From an uncultured Collinsella sp. (GTDB lineage: Bacteria > Actinomycetota > Coriobacteriia > Coriobacteriales > Coriobacteriaceae): a stretch of DNA of 64,000 nt. Under the pieces are notes generated by a model, which saw nothing but the letters and a program-made list of their open reading frames with translations, did not search any database and had not been told where the DNA came from. The translations under genes and the position numbers were made by a program. Shown piece after piece: positions 56,354-63,334 of the stretch. Location: NCBI GenBank assembly GCA_900543845.1, contig UQTD01000001.1:78784-142783 (forward strand), written 5' to 3'. Each line of letters opens with the position of its first letter. The first letter of the stretch is position 1.

Positions 56354-57604
56354 ATGACTGACGTCGCCACGACCCGCCCCTACGGCGTGCTGGGCCGCGT
56401 GCTGGGCCACAGCTACACCCCGACCATCTACAAGGAGCTCGCGGGGCTTGAGTACGTGCGTTTTGAGCGCGATCCCGAAGACCTCGAGGCCTTTATGACC
56501 GGCGATGAGTGGGAAGGCACCAACGTGACCATCCCCTACAAGCGCGCCGTCATCGACTATCTGGACGAGCTGAGCCCGCTCGCCGAACGCATGGGCAACG
56601 TCAACACGATCACACGTCTGCCCGATGGCCGTTTGCGCGGCGACAACACCGACTACTTCGGATTCCAGTGCCTGGTCGAGGAGCTGGGTGTGGAAACTGC
56701 CGGCAAGAAGGTCCTCGTGCTCGGAGCCACCGGCGGCGCCGGCACCACGGCATGTATGGTGCTGGGCGACCTGGGCGCGCTCGTGGTGCCCGTGGGACGC
56801 AAGGGCGAGGTCAACTACGACAACATCGCACGGCAGTCCGACGCCGCGTTGCTCGTCAACTGCACCCCTGCCGGCATGTTCCCCCACTGCCCCGACGCCC
56901 CCTGCACACTCGAAGGCCTCGATGCGCTCGAGGGCGTCATCGACATTGTCTACAACCCCGCCCGCACGGGACTCATGCTCGAGGCCGAGCGTCGCGACAT
57001 CCCCTGCATCGGCGGTTTGCCCATGCTTGTGGCCCAAGCGGCGCAAGCCGTCGAGCGCTACACCGGCCAGGTCACCCCGCGCGAGCGCATCCTAGACGTG
57101 ACGGAGCGCCTATCTCACCGCGAGCAGAACATCGCCCTGATCGGCATGCCGGGCTCGGGCAAAACCCGCGTAGGTGAGCAGATCGCCCTACTCACCGGCC
57201 GCGAGCACATCGATCTGGACCGCGCCCTCGAGAAGCGTCTGGGCATGCCCTGCGCCGACTTTATCGTCGAGCGGGGCGAGCCGACCTTCCGCGAACAGGA
57301 GACGGCGGCCCTGGCCGACATCTCCAAGCGCAGCGGCCTGGTGCTTTCCACCGGCGGCGGCGTCGTCACGCGAGACGAGAACTACCCGCTGCTGCACCAG
57401 AACAGTCAGATTGTGATGCTCAACCGTAAGCTCGACGAGCTCGCCCACAAGGGTCGCCCCATCACCGCCCGCGACGGTATCGACAAGCTGGCCGAGCAGC
57501 GCATGCCGCGCTACCGCGCCTGGGCCGACTACATCATCGACTCGCGCGACTGCGCAGCCAACACCGCCCGAGTCCTCCTCGACACGCTCCCACCCGCTCT
57601 CTAA
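56354..57604 (+). CDS. Shikimate dehydrogenase-shikimate kinase fusion
   Basis: 416 residues joining two enzymes. Residues 1-245 are AroE: GHSYTP substrate loop, NVTIPYK with catalytic K63, GDNTD, and the NADP site LVLGATGGAG. Residues 257-416 are AroK: GMPGSGKT (264-271), DLDRALEKR, ERGEPTFREQE, STGGGVV and the lid KGRPI. The two consecutive-type steps (dehydroshikimate to shikimate to shikimate 3-phosphate) are thus on one chain. The ATG follows the pheA stop directly. Confidence 0.94.
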   Translation: MTDVATTRPYGVLGRVLGHSYTPTIYKELAGLEYVRFERDPEDLEAFMTGDEWEGTNVTIPYKRAVIDYLDELSPLAERMGNVNTITRLPDGRLRGDNTDYFGFQCLVEELGVETAGKKVLVLGATGGAGTTACMVLGDLGALVVPVGRKGEVNYDNIARQSDAALLVNCTPAGMFPHCPDAPCTLEGLDALEGVIDIVYNPARTGLMLEAERRDIPCIGGLPMLVAQAAQAVERYTGQVTPRERILDVTERLSHREQNIALIGMPGSGKTRVGEQIALLTGREHIDLDRALEKRLGMPCADFIVERGEPTFREQETAALADISKRSGLVLSTGGGVVTRDENYPLLHQNSQIVMLNRKLDELAHKGRPITARDGIDKLAEQRMPRYRAWADYIIDSRDCAANTARVLLDTLPPAL

Positions 57605-57606
57605 CC

Positions 57607-57647
57607 AAAACCACCACAAAGGGGACAGGCACCTTTGTGGTGGTTTT
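57607..57647 (+). terminator. Perfect hairpin between aroE-aroK and aroQ
   Basis: A 16-bp perfect stem (57607-57622 with 57632-57647) whose right arm ends in TTTT; the loop region reads GGACAGGCA. It is likely a terminator, but aroQ follows at 57698 with no promoter visible, so some read-through is expected. Confidence 0.65.
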
Positions 57648-57697
57648 ACACTCCGCTGCACCGCCGCACCGCCCGCCCAACCACAAAGGAAGCAACC

Positions 57698-58135
57698 ATG
57701 AAAGCTCTCGTCATCAACGGACCTAACCTCAACATGCTGGGCATTCGCGAGCCGGGCATCTACGGCAGCGACAACTACGACCGCCTGGTCCAGATCTGCA
57801 AGGAGGCCGGCGCCGCACAGGGCTTCGACGAGGTCGAGGTCTTCCAGTCCAACCACGAGGGCAGCATCGTCGACAAGATCCAGAAGGCATACGGCAAGGT
57901 CGACGGCATCGTCATCAACCCGGCGGCCTACACACACACGAGCGTGGCGATCCTGGACGCCCTCAAGGCCGTCGCCATTCCCGCCGTCGAGGTCCACATC
58001 AGCGCCGTCGAGATGCGCGAGGACTTCCGCCAGGTAAGCTACGCCCGCCTGGCCTGCTTCGCCACCATCACCGGCGAGGGCCTCCAGGGCTACGCCCATG
58101 CGTTGGAGCTGCTGAAAGAGCATCTGGTACACTAA
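57698..58135 (+). CDS. aroQ: 3-dehydroquinate dehydratase, type II
   Basis: 145 residues of the type II dehydroquinase fold: VINGPNLNMLGIREPGIYG, QSNHEGSIVD, INPAAYTHTSVAI and VEVHIS. It converts 3-dehydroquinate to 3-dehydroshikimate, filling the step between aroB and the aroE-aroK fusion. The ATG at 57698 has AAGGA 7 nt upstream. Confidence 0.96.
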   Translation: MKALVINGPNLNMLGIREPGIYGSDNYDRLVQICKEAGAAQGFDEVEVFQSNHEGSIVDKIQKAYGKVDGIVINPAAYTHTSVAILDALKAVAIPAVEVHISAVEMREDFRQVSYARLACFATITGEGLQGYAHALELLKEHLVH

Positions 58136-58139
58136 TCCC

Positions 58140-58170
58140 TGGGACAACATAATCAGGTTTGTTTGTCCCA
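58140..58170 (+). repeat. Small inverted repeat between aroQ and glf
   Basis: TGGGACAA (58140-58147) pairs with TTGTCCCA (58163-58170). It is followed by As, not Ts, on the plus strand, so it is not a typical plus-strand terminator; role unknown. Confidence 0.5.
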
Positions 58171-58213
58171 AAACATAAATAACTGTCCAATTGACATACA
58201 AAGGAGCATATCC

Positions 58214-59338
58214 ATGTCCCAGTACGATTACCTCGTCGTCGGCGCCGGCCTTTCGGGCGCCGTCTTTGCCAACGCCGCCAAGCGCGCCGGCAAGTCGGTC
58301 CTGGTCATCGACCGCCGCGACCACATCGCCGGCAACATCTACACCGAGGACGTCGAGGGCATCCAGGTCCACCGCTACGGCGCCCACATCTTCCACACCT
58401 CCATGAAGGACGTCTGGGACTACGTCAACCGCTTCGCCGAGTTCAACAACTACGTCAACTCGCCGGTCGCCAACTTCCACGGCAACATGTACAACATGCC
58501 CTTCAACATGAACACCTTCGCCAAGATGTGGCCGGGCGTCGTCACGCCGGCGGACGCCAAGGCAAAAATCGCCGAGCAGGTGGCCGCCGAGAACATCGGC
58601 GAGCCGCAGAACCTGGAGGAGCAGGCGCTGTCCCTCGTGGGCCGCGACATCTTCGAGACGCTCGTGAAGGGCTACACCGAGAAGCAGTGGGGCCGCGACT
58701 GCCGCGACCTGCCCGCGAGCATCATCAAGCGCCTCCCCTGCCGCTTCACCTACGACAACAACTACTTCAACGACCGCTACCAGGGCATCCCCATGGGCGG
58801 CTACACCAAGATGGTCGCCAACATGCTCGATGGCGTCGAGGTGCGCTGCGGCGTGGAGTACAAGGAGCTGGCTGCCGCCGAGCCCGATATCGCCGCCAAG
58901 ACGATCTACTGCGGCCCCATCGACGCGTTCTACGACTTCAAGCTGGGCACGCTGGAGTACCGCAGCCTGCGCTTTGAGACCGAGACGCTCGACGAGCAGG
59001 ACCACCAGGGCGTGGCCGTGGTCAACTACACCGAGCGCGAGATCCCCTACACGCGCATCATCGAGCACAAGCACTTCGAGTTCGGCACGCAGGACAAGAC
59101 CGTCATCACGCGCGAGTACCCGGCCGACTGGAAGCCCGGCGACGAGCCCTACTACCCCATCAACGACGCCAAGAACGAGGCCCTCTACAAGCAGTACGAG
59201 GAGTTGGCGGCGCAGGAGGGCGACGTGATCTTTGCCGGTCGCCTGGGCGGCTACAAGTACTACGACATGGACAAGGCCATCGCCGCGGCCTTCGAACTCG
59301 TCCGTAACGAGCTGGGCGTGGAGCCCACGGAGGCGTAA
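58214..59338 (+). CDS. glf: UDP-galactopyranose mutase
   Basis: Glf converts UDP-Galp to UDP-Galf for galactofuranose-containing surface polymers. It has the FAD site YLVVGAGLSGAVFAN, RYGAHIFHT, KGYTEKQWGRD and the C-terminal FAGRLGGYKYYDMD. 374 residues from the ATG at 58214, which has AAGGAG 8 nt upstream. It is the last core gene before accessory DNA; no glycosyltransferases lie next to it in the window. Confidence 0.95.
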   Translation: MSQYDYLVVGAGLSGAVFANAAKRAGKSVLVIDRRDHIAGNIYTEDVEGIQVHRYGAHIFHTSMKDVWDYVNRFAEFNNYVNSPVANFHGNMYNMPFNMNTFAKMWPGVVTPADAKAKIAEQVAAENIGEPQNLEEQALSLVGRDIFETLVKGYTEKQWGRDCRDLPASIIKRLPCRFTYDNNYFNDRYQGIPMGGYTKMVANMLDGVEVRCGVEYKELAAAEPDIAAKTIYCGPIDAFYDFKLGTLEYRSLRFETETLDEQDHQGVAVVNYTEREIPYTRIIEHKHFEFGTQDKTVITREYPADWKPGDEPYYPINDAKNEALYKQYEELAAQEGDVIFAGRLGGYKYYDMDKAIAAAFELVRNELGVEPTEA

Positions 59339-59390
59339 GGGCCCAAAACAGGCCTCTGCGCGAGTCGGAAACAGCACAAGCAGGCACGCC

Positions 59391-59430
59391 AACGCCGGCA
59401 GGAGCAATTTCGCCCCTGCCGGCGTTTTAT
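59391..59430 (+). terminator. Intrinsic terminator after glf
   Basis: A 12-bp perfect stem (59391-59402 with 59415-59426), followed by TTTTATTA. Confidence 0.9.
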
Positions 59431-59509
59431 TATGGAAACGGAATTGGCTGTTCTGTCCATTATCTAGCCGATGATATGAGTGGAACCGTCCTGCCACAGA
59501 GGCAAAAAC

Positions 59510-59634
59510 CGGAAGTATGCGGCAAATTCAAAACTTGCCGAGCACACCGGGATGCCGCAACGCCTTTACCTGCGGTTTCTCTGCGCGAAAAGGGCGGCGT
59601 GCTCATGGGTTCCGGAATTTGCCGCATACTTCCG
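59510..59634. repeat. Hairpin repeat, copy A
   Basis: Perfect 20-bp inverted ends (59510-59529 and 59615-59634) begin CGGAAGTATGCGG. The interior has further pairing (GAGCAC/GTGCTC). It lines up base for base with copy C over 131 bp (59511-59641 with 62459-62589). It overlaps no gene. Confidence 0.85.
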
Positions 59635-59642
59635 ACGGGCGG

Positions 59643-59772
59643 TTCCGGAAGTGCGGGGAAAAACTGAGATCGACCGACCAGACCCCGGTTTTGCGTTTCC
59701 GCGACCTGCGGTTTTGTTGCCGAAAATCGGGTTATGCTCAGAGGTTTCCGATTTTTTCCCGCACTTCCGGAA
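59643..59772. repeat. Hairpin repeat, copy B
   Basis: Inverted ends TTCCGGAAGTGCGG... (59643-59663 and 59752-59772) differ by one base. The centre shares CCTGCGGTTT, GAAAA and TGCTCA..GGTTTCCG with copies A and C, in the same order and spacing, so it is a diverged member placed 8 nt after copy A. Confidence 0.75.
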
Positions 59773-60446
59773 AACACGGCAACGCCGAGCGTCCCGAAGC
59801 GAAAACCGCTACGAATTCCGCCGGAAAAACAACCTATTAAACGCAAAACCGCCTATCGGCGGTTTCCACGGACCAAGCCGGACGTACCGTCGCAGGGCCT
59901 CTTCACAGTAGGAACATTAAGGAAAAACCCAATCTCAGTCAATCCTTTACCGGCAAGCCGCAGCGAATTAAGGCTGAGCGGCAATGCGTCAGTAAAGTTA
60001 CATGCGGGCAGAAAAACACCCGTAATTTCGTCTTTTCCCAATTGAGATGTAAGTTTTGACAGGTCGAATCTTACATCCAAAAAAGAGGGCCGACGCATCA
60101 ACCCTCTTCAGGTGTCGCCCGAAGGCTTCCACCGCAATTGACTATTTTTTGTCGATATCCTCCGTTTGCCTACAAACTCGTCCACAAGTCGAAACCACAC
60201 GATCGAGACCGCCAAACTTGGCGAAATATTCTTCTCATCATGGACGCAAATAGAGAGAGACGGCCGTCCAGAAGAACAGCCACCTCTCCGCAGGACGCAG
60301 GCCCGTAGGTTGGCTGCGTCAATACCGCTAATTCACGCTAGTATCCTATTCGTGCCCCAAAAGGTCAATCCAATTCAAGGCAGAAAGCAACCAAGCATGC
60401 AGCCTCTTTCGTGGACCCATGCTCTAGCAAGCCTGATCGAACTCGA
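59773..60446. other. Intergenic stretch with no gene
   Basis: Besides a small hairpin at 59846-59865 (AAACCGCC/GGCGGTTT) and a minus-strand terminator at 60079-60107, I see nothing coding. An 82-codon minus-strand frame at 59853-60101 lacks a ribosome site and starts inside the terminator. Confidence 0.6.
60079..60107 (-). terminator. Minus-strand terminator downstream of the RloB gene
   Basis: The stem AGAGGG/CCCTCT (60084-60089 with 60102-60107) is followed on the minus strand by TTTTTTGG. It is 340 nt from the RloB stop, so the message would have a long 3' end. Confidence 0.6.
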
Positions 60447-61115
60447 CTATTCAACCAGATACGGCCCTATTACATCGAATATCTCGCCTACCCTGGTTGC
60501 AGGATTTTGCACAGACGGTTTGACGTTGCATAGCCCCCTATGGTGCACGATGAGGCGTCCGGCACGCTGCAATGCTTCGCCTCGCCTACCGTAAACCGCT
60601 CCGTACACCCCGTCCAAGTTCTTGCGGTACTCGATGCCCAAGCCCTTAGACATCGCCTGAGCGAGAGCACGCTGACACTCCGCGGCCGACATGGGGGCGG
60701 TCGTATAACGAAAGTGCAGAAGCGGCCACAGTTCGAAGCAAGGGTTCGACCACAACGCGTGGAAGGTCCTCGAACCATCGGAGAACTCGGTGTACTTACG
60801 CTCCATCGCGTCGAAGTCGGACGCAGGGAAGTCATCCTTGTCATACACGAGCCACACGTGGTCGAACGTCTCGGGCGCATAGCGGCAGTGTTCGACAGCG
60901 AAGTCAAGCAGGTCGAGCGTGTGTTTGCCCGTTCCCTTAACGATAACGGCAACCTTGCGTTCGTTTGCCGCGCACAAAGCAGCACGCACGCCCTCGAAGT
61001 AGCGAGGCTCAGTCTCCTTGCCCTCGGTCACCACGAGGTGGCGCGTCATCTGCACCATGCGCGGGCGAACCTCGCGTTTGCCACTACGCCAGCCCTTCGA
61101 CTTCTTCGCTGCCAT
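60447..61115 (-). CDS. RloB/AbiLii-like TOPRIM-type protein
   Basis: 222 residues of the RloB family. Motifs: VVTEGKETEPRYF (residues about 28-40, with a Glu), VWLVYDKDDF (about 88-96, Asp-rich), and SNPCFELW (about 123-130), in the order of a TOPRIM-like nuclease domain. Family members pair with an AAA ATPase in defence systems such as AbiL. The ATG lies one base after the ATPase stop, so the two are co-translated. A basic N-terminal tail (AAKKSKGWRSGKRE) precedes the domain. Function here is inferred from the family. Confidence 0.82.
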   Translation of the reverse strand: MAAKKSKGWRSGKREVRPRMVQMTRHLVVTEGKETEPRYFEGVRAALCAANERKVAVIVKGTGKHTLDLLDFAVEHCRYAPETFDHVWLVYDKDDFPASDFDAMERKYTEFSDGSRTFHALWSNPCFELWPLLHFRYTTAPMSAAECQRALAQAMSKGLGIEYRKNLDGVYGAVYGRRGEALQRAGRLIVHHRGLCNVKPSVQNPATRVGEIFDVIGPYLVE

Positions 61116-61116
61116 G

Positions 61117-62334
61117 TTAATCCCACTCCTCGATGCGGGTGAGATACGGGTCGGCACCGTAACGACCAGACAGGTACTGCTTATCGAAAGCAGCATTCTT
61201 GCTAACCAAGTTGCCATTAGCCTCGTGGATGTCGGCGAGCGACCACAGTTGGCTCGCCTCCCCCTCGCCGCGTGCGGCGAACCATATCTCGTCGCGGCGG
61301 AACACGTCGTTTCGCATTGTGGACACGTCCTGGGACGAGAAGATGAGCTGCGCGCCGCTCTTGTTGACCTCGGGATCCTTAAACAACAGAATCACGTAGC
61401 GCAGGAGCTTCGGGTGAAGCTTGGCGTCAAGTTCGTCGACCACAACGGTAGCGCCGCGCTCGAGCGCAGTCATCAGATATGCAGCTAGCCCCATGAGCTT
61501 CTGTGTGCCGGCTGACTCCTCAGAAAGGCGCAGCTCATAGCCCTTGCCGTCCACCTCATGCCTCACAAAGACGCGCTGGCCGCGCCATTCCGGGGCCTTC
61601 TCCACCCTAAAGCCATCGATGCGTACGTCGACGGCGCGCAGAAAACGCGTGACCTCGGGCGACTCCGCCTCGTCTAGCAATTGCTCGAGCATCCGCTCCA
61701 GGTAAGAGCTGTTGTAGTTCAGGAACACGCCATCAAGAAACCAGCTGGCAGCCTCCTTGACCACCGGCGCGTCAAAGTTAATGCAGAGGAACGACAGGTA
61801 CGGCAGGCTCGGGTTGAATCTCGCAGCCGTCACAAGTTTGCGCAGCGTGGGACCGAGCTCGACCTCAGCACCCTCGCGCTCGAACAACATCGCCGTACGC
61901 GAAGCTCCCAATTTGCGCCGCCACAGTCCCTCGGACACGATCTCGTCGGCATGCACGGACAGGGCATAACGGTACTCATGCTCGCCCGCGCGGTAGTAAA
62001 GCTCGAACTCGGTAGGCTCGAGAGCAGACACATCATCGAACTCGAACGCTGAACAACGGGGTATCGAAGGACGATCGCCCTCTGGCGCATCAGAGCTAGA
62101 TGACAGCAATCTGATCGGTCTGGCCACAGCCGAACGAACGTAGTCAAGAGCTTCGAGTAGGTTGGACTTGCCGCCAGCGTTGGGTCCGTACACCGCAGCC
62201 ACCGGCAGAAAGCTCTGCCCATCGGGACACTCGATAAGGGAGCGCTCAAACTCCCTCATCGGCGTCGCTTGCATGGAAAGCTCCGCCTCGTCGCGATAGG
62301 ACCTATAGTTCCTGAAGGAAAACTGACAAAGCAT
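61117..62334 (-). CDS. AAA family ATPase of the RloA/AbiLi (OLD-like) type
   Basis: 405 residues of the ABC-like/AAA_15 group. N-terminal FRNYRSYRDE, Walker A GPNAGGKSN (50-58), a long central insert, the signature LSEESAGTQ (about 270-278) and Walker B VVVDELDAKLHP (about 297-306). This ATPase would sense or respond to phage and control the RloB partner. I use the ATG at 62334; another at 62355 is possible. A good promoter lies upstream, and the leader is AT-rich compared with core genes. Confidence 0.82.
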   Translation of the reverse strand: MLCQFSFRNYRSYRDEAELSMQATPMREFERSLIECPDGQSFLPVAAVYGPNAGGKSNLLEALDYVRSAVARPIRLLSSSSDAPEGDRPSIPRCSAFEFDDVSALEPTEFELYYRAGEHEYRYALSVHADEIVSEGLWRRKLGASRTAMLFEREGAEVELGPTLRKLVTAARFNPSLPYLSFLCINFDAPVVKEAASWFLDGVFLNYNSSYLERMLEQLLDEAESPEVTRFLRAVDVRIDGFRVEKAPEWRGQRVFVRHEVDGKGYELRLSEESAGTQKLMGLAAYLMTALERGATVVVDELDAKLHPKLLRYVILLFKDPEVNKSGAQLIFSSQDVSTMRNDVFRRDEIWFAARGEGEASQLWSLADIHEANGNLVSKNAAFDKQYLSGRYGADPYLTRIEEWD

Positions 62335-62388
62335 CGTCCTCAACTTTCCTTTCATTGTTTTGAAAAGGTATTTCAGAGTTTTTATTTG

Positions 62389-62416
62389 ATTATAGACCTT
62401 AAATAACGTCAATCAA
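62389..62416 (-). promoter_or_regulatory. Promoter of the ATPase-RloB pair
   Basis: Minus-strand TTGATT (62411-62416), a 16-nt spacer and a perfect TATAAT (62389-62394). The start near 62382 gives a leader of about 48 nt. Confidence 0.75.
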
Positions 62417-62458
62417 GTGCTTGCCGCATCTGGAGCAAAGGGTACAAGGCCAAAACTA

Positions 62459-62583
62459 GGAAGTATGTGGCAAATCCCTAGCGTGCCGAGCGCTCCGGAA
62501 TGCCGCAATGCTTCTGCCTGCGGATCCTTTATGCGGAAAAGCCGTTGTGCTCGGGGGTTCCAGAATTTACCGCATACTTCCGG
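62459..62583. repeat. Hairpin repeat, copy C
   Basis: Ends GGAAGTATGTGG... and ...CCGCATACTTCC are inverted with three mismatches in 19. Colinear with copy A without gaps. A separate 12-bp hairpin (TTGCGGCTGCGG, 62590-62630) follows it. Confidence 0.85.
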
Positions 62584-62643
62584 CAAGCGTTTGCGGCTGC
62601 GGACACGCTAATCCATGCCCGCAGCCGCAATGGCGTCAAGCCC

Positions 62644-62871
62644 CTATCCTCTCGGCGGGAAGGGATCGTGCCCATGGGAATCCTTTGCGCGGATTCTGCC
62701 ATCGGGACGATGGGTGATTAGCTCAGAGTGCTGATTAGAACTAATTTGACGACCACGCTTTATAGCTTCGCCCTGGGTCGTCGTAACAAAGGAAGCGCGA
62801 CGCGCCCCCTCGCCCTTAACCTGCCATTTGCCATCCGCCCGCTTCGTAACGTGCTGGTTTCTACCTTTCAT
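62644..62871 (-). CDS. DUF2188 family small protein
   Basis: 75 residues matching DUF2188: HVTKRADGKWQVKGEGARRAS, then TQGEAIKRGRQI, ELITHRPDGRIRAKDSHGHDPFPPRG at the end. The family is widespread and of unknown function. The ATG at 62871 has GAGG 5 nt upstream; a GTG two codons earlier is possible. It stands alone between copy C of the repeat and the insertion elements. Confidence 0.8.
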   Translation of the reverse strand: MKGRNQHVTKRADGKWQVKGEGARRASFVTTTQGEAIKRGRQISSNQHSELITHRPDGRIRAKDSHGHDPFPPRG

Positions 62872-63163
62872 ACTCACCTCGCCTTCACGACCGATTGGTT
62901 AACGCACTCGCAGCATGAGGCTTGTAGCAAGTTCACTCGTGCCGCTTTGCTTAAAGCATAAATACCGGCGCGGACATAAATCGGACCTGGAAGGTGTCAG
63001 TATGGGATCCCGAAGAAGCGCAAGCCGGCCTCATACTGAAACCGCCATATCGCGCATAGCCCAATAAGCGCGGAACATAACGCAAGGTCAAATACGCCTC
63101 ATCCACGATCGCGTCGGAAATGTTGGTGTAAGCGCGCCGACGGCTGACCGCCAAACGCAAGCG
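62872..63163. other. Intergenic stretch, no recognisable gene
   Basis: A 69-codon minus-strand frame at 62951-63160 has no ribosome site or family match I can see. It could be the cut end of a gene destroyed by the IS256-type insertion, but that is speculative. Confidence 0.4.
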
Positions 63164-63334
63164 GCCCCTGTCCTAGAATCTGGAATTGCTACATAACACA
63201 GGTTCTGGGAAAGGACAGGGACCGCTATGGAGATATTAGCAGACGCGATGCCGGAGAAGGCCGCCATCCCGAGGTCGACCGACGGGATGGTCGACATCCA
63301 GTCGCTGCTCAGGCTGCTCGCCGAGCAGCTGGTT
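63164..63334 (+). mobile_element. IS256-family element, left end (interrupted)
   Basis: The sequence begins near an inverted pair CCCTGTCC/GGACAGGG (63166-63173 and 63213-63220) and runs into a transposase start. It is cut near 63334 by another element. Confidence 0.55.
63227..63334 (+). pseudogene. IS256-family transposase, N-terminal fragment
   Basis: About 36 residues starting MEILADAMPEKAAIPRSTDG, then LRLLAEQLV, which I recognise as the start of Mutator/IS256 transposases of Coriobacteriia. The frame then enters unrelated sequence belonging to the inserted IS3-type element, so the protein is destroyed. The ATG has AAGGACAGGG upstream. Confidence 0.65.

Noticed and set aside
59510..59772. 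A CRISPR array, considered because of the tandem repeats after glf
   Set aside because: The units are long hairpins of about 130 bp without regular short repeats or spacers, and no cas genes are present.
59853..60101. An 82-codon minus-strand frame in the glf-RloB gap
   Set aside because: No ribosome site, begins inside a terminator hairpin, and no recognisable family.
62951..63160. A 69-codon minus-strand frame next to the IS256-type end
   Set aside because: No start signal and no match I can recognise; it might be a gene remnant but this cannot be supported.
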